Assembly: GCA_001051155.2 (NCBI GenBank)
Contig: JYIP02000004.1
Coordinates: forward strand, 4,334,383-4,398,382
DNA from: Chrysoporthe austroafricana
Lineage: Eukaryota; Ascomycota; Sordariomycetes; Diaporthales; Cryphonectriaceae
DNA: 64,000 nucleotides
Direction of reading: 5' to 3'
Below are positions 1 to 10,318 of this stretch, piece after piece. Position 1 is the stretch's first letter, and each line of letters starts with the position of its first letter. The translations under genes and the position numbers were made by a program. Below the pieces are notes generated by a model. It was not told the origin of the DNA and searched no databases. It was given only the letters and a program-made list of their open reading frames with translations.

Positions 1-2544
1 GCAGATCTCGACTGGGCGCTGCTGGAACTGGAAAAGAAAGAGACCCGGCTGCCGAGCTATGCCAGTACAATCGAAGCTTTACCAATCGTGCAAGACCTCC
101 CTCAAGACTGCACCGAAGTTCGAATCATCACGACACGCCGCCTTGAGATCCCCGCTGTGTTATACAACATTCCTTCATACATTGGAGGAGCAAAGGGCTC
201 AAAGGCAGCCGAGGTCTGGACAGTCGGCATCTCGTCAACGGAAAACCGTAGGTTCCACTATCCATTCACTGCTCCCTCATACCGCTCCAGAAAGGCTGAC
301 ACAGGTTGTATCAGCTATACGAAAGGGCGATTCTGGATCACTAGTTGTTGATGCTCGGTCTCGGGAACTCTACGGCATAGTTGTGGCTGCCAACCCATTT
401 CGAGACGTTCACCTTACCCCGTTTGTGGCAATACTCGCGCAAGTAAAAGAGTTGTTTGGAACTGAAAATGCCTGCGTCCTCAACCTGCCGCATCACCTCG
501 GCTTCCGCACATCTGGGGAGCCTCATCTCGAGGCCAATACTCTGGTAGAAAACTGGTTTACATCTGGAGCATACACCGGCATACTCACAAGCTCGGGGGA
601 TTCCGGTCACGTTCCTCTCCCTGAGACGAACCGTGCAAGAGAAGCACCTCCCCATCCAGAAGCTGATTCCTGGATGGACAGTGGTCAGGATGGAATGGAA
701 ATCGACGATGGTATGACAGAAGTCGAAACAGATACCGTCAGCGTCGTCTTTTCCGAGAAATCTGCAAGCACCGCCTTAACTACACCGTCACCAAGAATCG
801 CCAAGGATGGTGGCTATTCACGAGCAGAACGACGGCCTAGGACGTCTAAACCAAAGGTGAAAACAGGCTGCAACAACTGCAAGTAAGTCAAAAAATTCTC
901 CCTTCCCCTTCTCCAAGGACTTTGAGAGAGGCTAATGTTATGGTGACGTATCTTAGGCAGAGACGTATCAAATGCGACGAGAAGAGGCCCTCTTGTTCAA
1001 ACTGTATACGATCAAAAAAGGTTTGCTCCAGCTACCCTCCACCTCCCAGATCAGCCCGTCCGTTCGAGCTACTGGCACGCGGGACTCCACCACCTCTCTC
1101 TGAACCCGAGGCTGCATATTTCCGCTTCTTCATGGATCATGCTGCTGAACGTCTGGCTGGTCACTTTGATGCTATATTCTGGAGACGAATCGTCCTACAG
1201 GAATGTCCTTCCGAGCCCGCTATTCGCCATGCAGCTTTGGCTTTAGGCGCACTTTACCGGGTCATGGAGGCCAGTTCAGCACCACCCAGGCTTCCAAGTG
1301 TGACTGGCAGCGGTGAGGTGGACTGGATGACGGCAATGAAACAGTATTCCATCTCATGCGTGAGATCGATAAACACCACGAACCGTACACGGCTCATCGT
1401 GTCGATTCTCCTGGCCTGCTTTGACGCACTTGTGGGCGACCACAGACAGCTTAACTTGGGGACACAGAACGGATGGAATCTTTTCCAGATCATTCAAAAA
1501 CACCCTACTTCTGATACGGAACCTATTGAAGCAGAGATTACGGACTTTCTCACGACCCTCGTCCTCCAAGCCAAGCAATACGACGCAGCCTTTCCCTCTC
1601 CAGAGCCATACAATATGAAGATCAATCCCGGTACCGAGACTCAACGCGACTTTTCCACACCAGCACCATCGCCAGAGACATTTTCTTCCTTGAGAGAAGC
1701 ATGGTCATCTTGGAACTCCTTATCCGGTCAGATGTATAGCCTCACCGAGACGACTTCTTCTCCTCACCACACACTGGGTGCTGTGCTCCCAAGTGAGCTG
1801 CGTCAATATAGTCTGAGATTAAAGTCTGCCGTCGTGGCTTGGTCTGCCGCCTTTGAACATATTCTGTCGTCCAGATTCAACCATGACTTCACACCACAGG
1901 AAAAAGCAACGGCTGCAATTCTCAAAATGAACCAAGTTTGCGAATACGCGGTGTTCCTGATGGCATTTTCCGACTCCGAGGAGCAGTGGGACAAGGTCAT
2001 ACCGTCCTTCCGGGCGATTGTCGATCTTGGTCGGGAAGTCATAGACGATGAAGAACGACGGGGAGCTGAGGAAAGATGCTTTTCCCCTTCAAAGTGCGAG
2101 CATCACATCAAGGCGGCGGTCTCCGAAGCACAATACGTATACTCGGCCCCTCATACACAGCCAAGTTTTTCGCCGACTGTTCGCATCATCAGGCCGCTCT
2201 TCCTTGTGGCAACGAAATGTCGAGATCGGGAGATCAGGCGACAGGCGATAGCACTACTGCAGTCCAGTGCGAGGCGGGAAGGAATCTGGGATAGTGGACT
2301 GGCTGCCAGACTTGGATCCTGGATTGCTGATGTTGAAAACGAACAAGAACCACCAATTCCGCTGCCGGGACAGAGTGTCGCGGGAGAGCAAAACCTAGGA
2401 GTGACTTCGGGTATAAATAGAGTGATAGTCAAGGCCATAAGCTTTGACCTCAGGGAGAGAAAGGCGGTCGTACAAGTTGGCTCAAGAGGCTTACCACCTG
2501 GTGTCCCTGATCCGAAGACACTCACAACCAGCATCGTATGGTAA
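1..2544 (+). CDS. GDSG-motif domain fused to Zn2Cys6 transcription factor (5' partial)
   Basis: Predicted nuclear regulator, truncated at the left window edge. Frame 1 from base 1 reads DWALLELEKK and continues to about 222. The next exon (frame 2, about 305-882) contains KGDSGSLVVDARSRELYG, a block typical of a fungal family with a trypsin-like GDSG/GDCG signature. The join needs a short intron (for example 223-304, donor weak) or an indel. The same frame runs without a stop into SKPKVKTGCNNC; intron 883-956 (GTAAGT, branch GCTAAT, acceptor TTAG) then joins to QRRIKCDEKRPSCSNC, completing a C-x2-C-x6-C zinc cluster. The rest (957-2544) resembles the fungal-specific regulatory region (AAYFRFFMDHAAERLAG). 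Target genes are unknown. The TF could instead start at an internal Met near 674, but no stop separates the two parts. The Zn2Cys6 call is firm; the protease-like label rests on one motif. Confidence 0.8.
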
Positions 2545-2850
2545 ACCGTACATAGGGATCTATGATCTTTTAAATATCTGAACATGAGAAACTTTCCTCT
2601 CTACTCGCGCATGTATTCATGAACATACTGCCAGATTTCAAACCGAGGGGTGTGATCACTACTGTTTATTGATCGGCGGTCTGTCAAGACTCTGGCCCGA
2701 CTCAGACACATCTTGTGCACTTGGAGCCTTTCGTGGATAGTAACAAACGGTCGAGAGCGAATGGAAGCCGGCTTGATTTCGGAAGCTGCCTCGGGATGAG
2801 TCGTCTAGGAGAACCACAAAAGAACCAATTACAAATTCCAACTTATTCTC

Positions 2851-3510
2851 CTACCCAAATTCAATGCGCTTTTGGGACCGACGCAAGCGCTCAAAATGTT
2901 CTTTCTTACGAGGAAGATCCGCTTTCTCCGCCAGGCAACACAGCACCCTTTCGTGATCCAAATGATACGCATCATAACGGAACCCCGCAAGACAGAAGGC
3001 TCTGAAATAAGCATGATCCGGTGTCCCACGTCGTCCTACCCTCGGTCCATGGCCGTCCTTCACAAGACCACTCCATTCATGCTCACCAGGCTGAGACCAA
3101 TGTACATAAGAATTCAGCCCTGCCACTGCGTTAAGTCCAGCCCACTCTCCTAGATCGTCGACTGATCGGTCAAGAATGAGAGCCTGTAGCTTCTCATATT
3201 CTGTCAGCAAGGTATCATTGTTCAGGTACCTGCGACCAGGCCCTAGCTTCGGACTCTCCACAAGCATTATGAAGAGAGACATCCGTGTCAGTGCGATGGC
3301 AATGCGTTCAACATCAGTTGCCTCGCCTACCTTGCGCGGAAAGCGTCCAGCAAAGTCGCCTATTCTGCTGTTGCTGTTGAGGTTCCGTGAAGGTGCCGCC
3401 AAGAGGATTCGGTTGATGTCGTTCAGATATCTTATATCCTTCCCGAACGGCTCTTCAAGTTGTTGCAGAAGCTTGTTGGCGTCATCCCGACCCTTCGCCA
3501 GCGCAGCCAT
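2851..3510 (-). CDS. Hypothetical protein, probably 5'-truncated
   Basis: A 219-codon frame opens at an ATG at 3510, but the same frame stays open upstream through IIQKLARFPLIVGSISW before entering AT-rich DNA at about 3560. I do not recognise the family. The C-terminal part is aromatic and charged (EWAGLNAVAGLNSYVHWSQ; FRYDAYHLDHERVLCCLAEK) and ends in a basic tail. No signal peptide or membrane segment is apparent. Codon use and composition are those of a normal gene, unlike the AT-rich relic directly upstream at 3541-3880. The simplest reading is the 3' part of a gene whose 5' end was lost or replaced by the transposon relic. It could also be an intact small gene starting at 3510. Confidence 0.45.
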   Translation of the reverse strand: MAALAKGRDDANKLLQQLEEPFGKDIRYLNDINRILLAAPSRNLNSNSRIGDFAGRFPRKVGEATDVERIAIALTRMSLFIMLVESPKLGPGRRYLNNDTLLTEYEKLQALILDRSVDDLGEWAGLNAVAGLNSYVHWSQPGEHEWSGLVKDGHGPRVGRRGTPDHAYFRAFCLAGFRYDAYHLDHERVLCCLAEKADLPRKKEHFERLRRSQKRIEFG

Positions 3511-3540
3511 CCAACTGATAGAGCCTACAATGAGCGGGAA

Positions 3541-3880
3541 TCGGGCCAGCTTCTGAATTATCTTATCTCTAGCTATATCTTTTTGAACAAAAAGCTTAAG
3601 CTCTAAATAACTTAATAAAAGCCTTAAATTAGCTTAAGAACTCAATTAGCTACTTCTATTTTTTGGCTAATAGAGAGCTTTTGTAACGATTAACAGGCTA
3701 TTTTGTATGATTCTGCGCTAGCAAATCGATATCGAAAAGTAGTCCTTGGGATATGCTATTCTTTCGAGGCTTATCGCAAAGATAGGCCCGTTTTGATAGC
3801 TTCAAAGGCCTAGGCAACTTCGAATTCGGTATATAGCTTCATTAGGTCTTTCTGAAGGTTCTGTCAAGAAAGGAAGTTAT
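3541..3880 (-). mobile_element. Pogo/Fot-type transposase relic, RIP-like
   Basis: Read on the minus strand, this AT-rich segment gives an N-terminal pogo-family helix-turn-helix: AFEAIKTGLSL, then ASKE, HIPRTTFRYRFASAESYK, SLQKLSISQK, and in a shifted frame SYLELKLFVQK. These match the order of the psq/CENP-B HTH region of Fot/pogo transposases. The frame is broken by stops where family members usually have Gln or Trp (before AF, between LR and AS, after KE, before SLQ, after VAN), which is the outcome of CAA/CAG to TAA/TAG and TGG to TAG/TGA. No DDE catalytic part or terminal inverted repeat was found, so this is a fragment. It is directly joined to the coding-like DNA of the 2851-3510 gene. 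Confidence 0.7.
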
Positions 3881-4120
3881 TCAGAGTAAAACTGGCTGAG
3901 AAAAGATAAGGTATATAGGGGTGGTTGAAACGGCGGTGTGGCTGGCCAGGGTGGGCCGAAAGGGTAGGCCGAAGCCGACTTATAGCAAACCAGCGGCTCT
4001 ACTAAAAAGGTTGCTTCATAAGTAAGATGCGAGCTTCTTTCAGTAATCAGCGCGTCCCTCAACTCAGCGTCCCTCGCATATGTCTTCTATCTCAACCAAA
4101 AACCAAATCTCTACACCTAC

Positions 4121-4127
4121 TATAAAG
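4121..4127 (+). promoter_or_regulatory. TATA-like box of HET gene
   Basis: TATAAAG lies 24 nt before the ATG at 4145 and follows CA-rich leader sequence. The distance is short, so the transcript leader would be very short or this may not be the true TATA. Confidence 0.3.
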
Positions 4128-4144
4128 CCCAGCAGCAAAGAACA

Positions 4145-6345
4145 ATGTTGAGCGATAGCATCTCTACGTCAAGTGCCGCAGTTCAACAATCTGGGTGCGG
4201 GCCCGCCGGCGATGGCCCAAGGTCCCGTCCTCTCGTCCCAGTTATCAATCTGCCACATCGCTGGGACGAGAACGGTGTCCTAATACCGGGAAGCGCTCCA
4301 GAGGAATGTCATTTCTGTCACTGGGACGGCCAGCCCGAAAACTTGTTCTTCCGTACGGTTTCATCATCTGGCCGTCCAACGCGCAAAGACTGGGAAGCAG
4401 CACCGATTGGCTGCGCCTACTGCCAACTCTGCCGAGCCATCTTGGCAGAGGTGACTGAGATGGAGGGCAAAGCCATCAATGATATGGATTCAATCCAGAT
4501 GCTCTCTCCTGGTTACACAACTCTCTGTCTTGATGAGGTGGAGGGAGACACTTATCTCTTTTTCACGCCTTCCAGTCGACTCACCAAGTCACATGTTGAC
4601 AAATACCGATTCGTACAACGACACATGGCGAACAGCGCTTTCCTGAATGAGGAATCCTGGGAATGGGCTCAGAGCCATATCAGAAGCTGCCTGCGATCGC
4701 ACAAAGTATGCCAAGCGCAGAGAGATGGCTCGTCCCTGCCACTCCGTCTGATCAACGTCAAACCAGATGACTCAAGTTTGGATGTACGAATCCAGCCGAG
4801 TGAGGAGATTCCCCCAGGGTCCGCGTATGTGGCACTGAGCTACTGCTGGGGCAAACATAGACCTAAATGTATGACAACCCAGGCGACCCTGGATAGTCAT
4901 AAGGCAAGGATACCGTGGGACTCGCTACCGGCTACCTTTCAAGACGCCGTCAACTGCACGAGAGGCCTCGGGGTGAGCTATTTATGGATTGACAGCATGT
5001 GCATAATCCAAGGCGATGAGCGGGACTGGAATTATGAGTCTGGCAGGATGTATCACATCTACAAGAACTCATACGTCACATTAGCGGCGCTATTTGGTCA
5101 GGACCCCACCACCGGGCTTCGCAATTCATCCATGAAGGGTCGGTCAAGGCTAGTCACCGAATTACACCTCGGTGATGAGACCTACCCTCTCTACATACGT
5201 CGTGGCCACTATCTTGATGGAGCAACAGGAGAGCTCTTGGAGGTGGCCATGGGCAAATCCCAAAAGTATCCGCTGCTGAGTCGAGCCTGGACTTATCAAG
5301 AGCGCACTGTGCCACCTCGAGTTCTCTTCTTCAACGAGAGCGAGCTGGTATTCCAATGCTTGGAGGACGTCCAGTGCGAATGCGGTGAGACTGAGGAATT
5401 AAAAAGAAGTTGGAGGATCAGCCATCATGGCGTCCAGCTCAAAAAGACCAAAATTGCCGAAATTACTGGGCGGAGTCCTTCAACGGCAGCCCTTGGACAT
5501 CAGGAACATGACCAACAGCTTTCTCGCAAGATGAAAATGCAATGGAGGGAGGTTGTTGTGGACGAGTTCGCGGCTCTGAACGTCACTATGCCGCAGGACA
5601 GACTACCTGCTCTGGGTGCTGTCGCCGAACAGTTCCAACAGGTTCGTCAGGGACAAAGATACCTAGCAGGCCTTTGGTCGGGCTCACTGCTTACGGATCT
5701 GTGCTGGGAGTGCGTCTCCACGCTCTTTACAAAGGCCAAGAAAGAACTCGACAGGCCGTTTTGTCTTCCTACGTGGTCATGGGCCTCGCTACAGAGCCGT
5801 GTCTACTACAGCACAGGGTACGTCAACATGGAGATAATTGAGGTGGCCGAAGTCATCGAAGCCAGGTGTAACTATGTTGGAGGCAACCCCTTTGGCACAC
5901 TCGCAAGCAGTACCTTGATCCTTCGTGGCAAATACTCAGGTGCTTGCTTGAATGGGACATTCGGAAAGACGTGATGGAATGCAACTTCTCTTTCCTTGGC
6001 GGGGAGGGCTGGACGGGTTTTAGCCTTGTTAATGGTGTTACCTGTGGGTTTGTAACATCCATGGATCATGATCATGATGGTTACCAGAGTCTTCCTAATC
6101 AGCAGGTCGTTTACATCTTCGAGGTCATTAGATATATTTCTCACCCCGGTAACCCTCCATGGAGGACATTCTTAATCTTGCGCCCTGAAGAGCATGTTAA
6201 TCTAGTATACACCAGAGCGGGTTGTATGACATATGTGGACTCAAATATGAAAACTGGCGATGGATGGAAGGACGGACTCTCCAGCGGCCACTTTGAGAGG
6301 ATATTTGAGGAGCAAAGCGTGATGGAGACATTTGAACTTCGTTAG
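4145..6345 (+). CDS. HET-domain protein with an apparent 3' frameshift
   Basis: Heterokaryon-incompatibility (HET) domain protein of the kind that mediates programmed cell death in non-self recognition. The N-terminus has a Cys/His-rich stretch (CHFCHWDGQPENLFF; CAYCQLCRAIL). HET core motifs are AYVALSYCWG (about residue 227), FQDAVNCTRGLGVSYLWID, SMCIIQGDERDW and MYHIYKNSYVTLAAL, followed by LLSRAWTYQERTVPPRVLFF. The first frame stops at 5974 soon after LRGKYSG. A second frame beginning in the overlap (LEWDIRKDVMECNFSFL) carries a natural-looking C-terminus to a stop at 6345. No splice pair fits the few bases between, so a one-base loss (or two-base gain) near 5935-5950 is likely: either a sequencing error or a disabled allele. 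With the shift the product would be about 730 residues. Confidence 0.85.
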
Positions 6346-6753
6346 AATATAGCCTCTATAGAATGAGCCGTACCATCACTTATGTATCCCATTTCTATCT
6401 AGAATGGTACTTAACACTGAAAGCTCAGATCGTTATAAGAATATTATTTCATCGATTCTATTCTATCTTAACCGTTTTTACATTTACTTGAATCTAGCAA
6501 TGCATACTTATTCTGGGAGGATAGCTTAGGTTTTCTTCGGACGGACTGCTAATGTCGAATGTCGAATAAGACACTTCTCGACTCGATATTGGTAATGTTT
6601 TCAGCAGCCGTAGACGCAAGTTAATAAGAGGCATAGCTCTCCGGCGAAACTTGTAAGTAAGTAAAAAAAGAATCAAACAACTACCGTGTATCATTTATCA
6701 AGAGCCATATCTTTCTATGTGAAATTAATGATGAGACACGGCACAAATACCTC
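6346..6753. other. AT-rich intergenic
   Basis: No coding frame or RNA gene recognised. The segment separates the HET gene from the carboxypeptidase relic and is AT-rich like the other degraded DNA nearby. Confidence 0.5.
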
Positions 6754-7632
6754 TCATCTTTCCCCTTCTGAAAATAGCAATGCGTCGATGCAGGCGTTCG
6801 TAAGACCAATAGTATCGACGCCAACCGTGCGGCCTTGAATGGTCCCGTTTTTTATTCTCTGGTTCTGGCTCAGAAAGTAGGCAGCACAACCAGGAATATG
6901 ATATCCGCCGTACAAATTGCCCCAGAGACTGATGCCAGTGGACTGGTTGTGGGAGTACTGCGAAAACTTGGACAGTCAGGTTTGAACGAAGGTCCAGAGT
7001 GTGCGGGCACCGATTGCAGTGGTGTTTGCTGTGAAACTGGTGTTCTGACTTGGAAATGTTCCAGCCAAAAGAGTTGAGTTCGGTTTTGTGTTATCAAAAG
7101 GCGTGAATTGATTCGAGAGAAGGTTCCATGACCCCTTAACAAGTATATCGTACGAGTAGCCGGTTTGCACGGGCTAGTCAATGTACATCATGTTGGCGAA
7201 ATTATTGAAGGACCAGGGATTGAGGTACGTGCTGTTTGAATCATCACCGACATAACAAGGCACGTTCTCCATGACGGTAGCAGCAGTGGAGGCCTCTCCT
7301 GGACCACTAGCGAGATAGACAGCTAGGATGCCGTTCGAGGATTGTTGCGTGCTTCGAAGAACCAACGTGCTGATGTTGTATGGCTCCACTCCTTAGACAT
7401 CTTGCAGCGCATGAGAGGTGAGGTGGATGTAACCGCTGTAAGACTTGGCTCCTGGAGTAGTCTCACAAATATTAGTCTGTTTGAATGAGAGGTATGTGCC
7501 TGGGACATTGCTAGATCAGATGACTTTGGTCTCGGCTAGGTTGGAGAGATCAGCACTTGTGAGGGCTAAGAGCGCAAACGCGCTGAAGAGATATGAGAAC
7601 ATGACTCCTGCCGAAAAGGACTTCAATATCAT
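6754..7632 (-). pseudogene. Serine carboxypeptidase (peptidase S10) pseudogene
   Basis: The minus strand encodes the N-terminal half of a secreted S10 carboxypeptidase. It starts with a signal peptide at ATG 7632 (MILKSFSAGVMFSYLFSAF) and continues with ICETTPGAKSYSGYIHL, VEPYNIST with WFFEARNNP in another frame, YLASGPGEAS, YLNPWSFNNFANMMYID, PVQTGYSYDIL, TTAIGARTLWTFVQT and GISLWGNLYGGYHIPG. The catalytic serine of the GNSYGG motif is Leu here (TTG for TCG). In-frame stops interrupt it after KVI, after LQDV, after MMYID and after FVQT; each is one C-to-T or G-to-A step from the expected Arg, Gln or Trp codon. At least two frameshifts are also present. The frame stops at 6754 shortly after TNACID, so the Asp and His of the triad are missing. 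Non-functional with high confidence. Confidence 0.88.
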
Positions 7633-7747
7633 ATTAAAAAAAGAAGACAGATAAGGACGAAAATGATTAATTGGTGTCTTCTTCGGAAAGAAATGATGAG
7701 AAAAAGAAAGAGTAGTTATGATAACGCAGAGATGGTTTGAGTTCCGA

Positions 7748-7756
7748 CCTTTTATA
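7748..7756 (-). promoter_or_regulatory. TATA box of the carboxypeptidase relic
   Basis: Minus strand TATAAAAGG lies 116 nt before the ATG at 7632, a plausible remnant of the original promoter. Confidence 0.4.
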
Positions 7757-8038
7757 TTTATTATATAAGCTGGAGACCGCCAATGATGATGACATGACAG
7801 TACGTTAGTGACATTGAGTGACATTCATGCAAGTCGCCGCCGTTTCCGATCCCCAGCCAGTGACTCTAAAGACCGGTCTACGCCTGCTGATAGCCCTTTC
7901 CGAGGCTGAGCTGCTGCTGAGCACTTTGGCTCAACATCATCCCCCATAAGTACTGTGAGGGATGGCGTCAACCTATCTCCCCGCCGCTTCCGTTTGTGTG
8001 AAAGTTGGATCGACTCTGGATGGCTGGAAGCCTGACGA

Positions 8039-9351
8039 TTAGGGGCTTCTCTTGACCGTTGGCAAGCTGCGACGGAGAGGCACTTGCTTCTCCGTTGGGC
8101 GCGGCCGGCGCCTCACTTCGCTCTGTACCAGGGGCAGTTGCTGCAAGACCCATGGCAGCTCCTTGGTGTGGGTATCCGCAACCAGTCTCCAGTAGGACGC
8201 ATCTGCTCGACAGTCCACGATTTCTTCCAAGAACTTGTCGACAGCGTCCAGTCGAACATTAACACGATCAAGTTTCGTCATAGCCTCGGTCACTTCGAGA
8301 GGGACCGCACTTCGAGGTGAACTGTTGTGCTCCCGGAGCAAAGCCGCGTCAACAGTACCTATGGCCGCTTCCAGCCGCACCTTGGTCTCCCTGCATGCCG
8401 TCTGCAAAGCATCGTCCTCAAGCTGGCGCGTCTTCCGCTCTGAAGGTCGCAATACACCGAGCTCGCTCAGCGTCGCCCATAATTCGTCATATTGCTTCTG
8501 ATATGCCGCTACTCGGGTGTTGCAGTAGTGGGCCACCCAATGTTTGTATGTCAGATACTCCAGCCACGTCGACAGCGCGTCTTGCTGCAAGAAATCCGTC
8601 ATAGGTTTAAAGATGTACCTCAGGCCATAGTGATCGAGAACAGTGCGCCTTGCAGCTTCAGCGTAACTAGCCAGACTGTTGTCCGCGCGGGTCTGATTGA
8701 AAGCCCGCAGGGCTTGTAAACATTCTGGCGAAAGCAGAGTGCGAGCCTGTCCGCGATTCCTTCGCACCCTTCTCACAGCATTCTGCCATCGACGAAAGGC
8801 ATTCCATTTTCCAACCTGATTCGTAAATACAATCGGGCACTCCCAGTCTGACTCTGTTATCAGGAAGGGTAGCAGTAGGTCGCGATGCTCTATCGGGTCA
8901 CGAAACACGTCGTCCACTAGATTGATAGGGTAGGCCGGCCGGCCACCTAAGCGCATGAGCTCCTCGTACTGTTCCCGCTCTCTATTCTCCACAGGGGATT
9001 CGGATTGAGTAGGACTGCGTGAGTAGTTGAACGATCGTTCTTGCGTAGGTGTCGGTTCTTGTGTCGTGGCAAGCAGCCGAAGGTTCACTTGATCGAGGTC
9101 GATAGTCGAAGCCGGTCGACGTGCGCGATCTCTTTGGACTGTTAGATAGGTAATTCAAAGTCAAAAAGCTTGGGAAGTAGGAATGACCTGAGCCGCTCAA
9201 TGAACGATGCTGGTAGCTGGTCCGGATCTTCAACTTCGACCTGCCAATCGTGCTCCTCAAGATATTAATCTAGGTCCTTATCAGATAGCGCAGCGACTTC
9301 GCAAGCCAAGAGGTTCTGTGCTGCTGTTGTAGGCCTGGATGATTTGCCCAT
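8039..9351 (-). pseudogene. Hypothetical gene, probably broken near its 5' end
   Basis: A long minus-strand frame (9088-8039, first codon GTG) encodes a charged, helix-rich protein: VENREREQYEELMRLGG, YPINLVDDVFRDP, WNAFRRWQNAVRRVRRN, and a C-terminal part with coiled-coil character (EAMTKLDRVNVRLDAVDKF). No known domain was recognised. A better start lies upstream at ATG 9351: MGKSSRPTTAAQNLLACEV leads to SDKDLD, then TAA at 9267-9265, then clearly coding YLEEHDWQVEVEDPDQLP. The stop is one C-to-T change from CAA (Gln). A frame change near 9145 is then needed to reach the long frame; no convincing intron explains it. I read this as a recently disabled gene. Alternatively only the 349-codon part is used, from a later ATG. 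Confidence 0.55.
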
Positions 9352-9716
9352 TGCGTTTGTTGGTTCTGACGATCATCGTGTCGTGATGGTAGAAAGGAAA
9401 GACCAGCTACCCAAATGACAGTAGCTAGCTCGTAAGCTTACTAAGTCAAGTTTCTGTTCTAGCAGAGATAACCCAACTAATTCCCGCTTGGACGGCAGCA
9501 TCAAAGTTACATTTGCCCGGAGTCTCCTGGTGTTTATTATGCACTCATCGCACGGCGGCTGCAGACCGGTGAGGCCATCGGAGCTCAGCGGCCGGCAGCC
9601 ATTCGCCAGTCCGTTCTTTGAAGGTCGTGTCAAGGGCGCATCCCAGCACGTACAGAGGCTGGGTTCGTAAATGATAGTGATCTTTTGTTATATTACGCAC
9701 AGCCTACACAGTGTCA

Positions 9717-9765
9717 CCAAAGGAACACCAAAGGAACACCAAATCAACTCCAAATCAACTCCAAT
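9717..9765 (+). repeat. Short tandem repeats
   Basis: AAAGGAACACC is repeated twice and is followed by two to three copies of AAATCAACTCC, giving a small minisatellite-like patch. Confidence 0.7.
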
Positions 9766-9807
9766 GATTTCCCACACAAATACAAAAAAAGAAAGAAAGA
9801 AAAAATC

Positions 9808-9810
<3 letters not shown>

Positions 9811-9845
<35 letters not shown>

Positions 9846-9849
9846 CACA
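9811..9849 (+). repeat. (CA)n microsatellite
   Basis: About 19 CA dinucleotides with one CG interruption. Confidence 0.95.
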
Positions 9850-10245
9850 TTTTTAATAATTGTTAGAATTGGTGTTGTTAATTGATATGAGGTGCAATAC
9901 ATATGTGAAAAGGGCAAGAAGCCTGCAATGTTTTAGTAGTGAATGCGCACTTTAGGTCCGCCTCTGGCGTCTTTTCCACAGTGGCTGCTCCCTGGAGTTC
10001 GCTTATGTAAGTGTACTGTACAAATTCAGGGATTCTCTATTATCACTGTGACAGGGGACTGGACTGCAACAAAAGACCACCATCATGTACGAACCCAGCC
10101 TCCGCGTGTGTTGTTCTTGTAACCTTGGAGCTGGGTGGCTCTTCATGTCGAATGGTATTTACCAAGGTTACGGTACTCTTGTGCACCCTCTGTTGTTGTA
10201 TGTGATTGAAATTCACGGAACATCACATATCGTGTGCAGCTGCTA

Positions 10246-10253
10246 CTATAAAG
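10246..10253 (+). promoter_or_regulatory. TATA-like box of FHA-kinase gene
   Basis: CTATAAAG lies 73 nt before the chosen ATG (10319). This supports that start over the earlier in-frame ATG at 10085, which would lie upstream of the TATA. Confidence 0.5.
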
Positions 10254-10318
10254 ATCGTAGGCCGGCTACTATAGCATGGCGTAAAAATCGCTCCTCAATA
10301 TCCTTCTCATCGTTGATC

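Larger units (their letters stand above)
9352..10245. other. Intergenic region with simple repeats
   Basis: No gene recognised. It contains short direct repeats and a CA microsatellite (listed separately) and the upstream region of the FHA-kinase gene. Confidence 0.5.
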
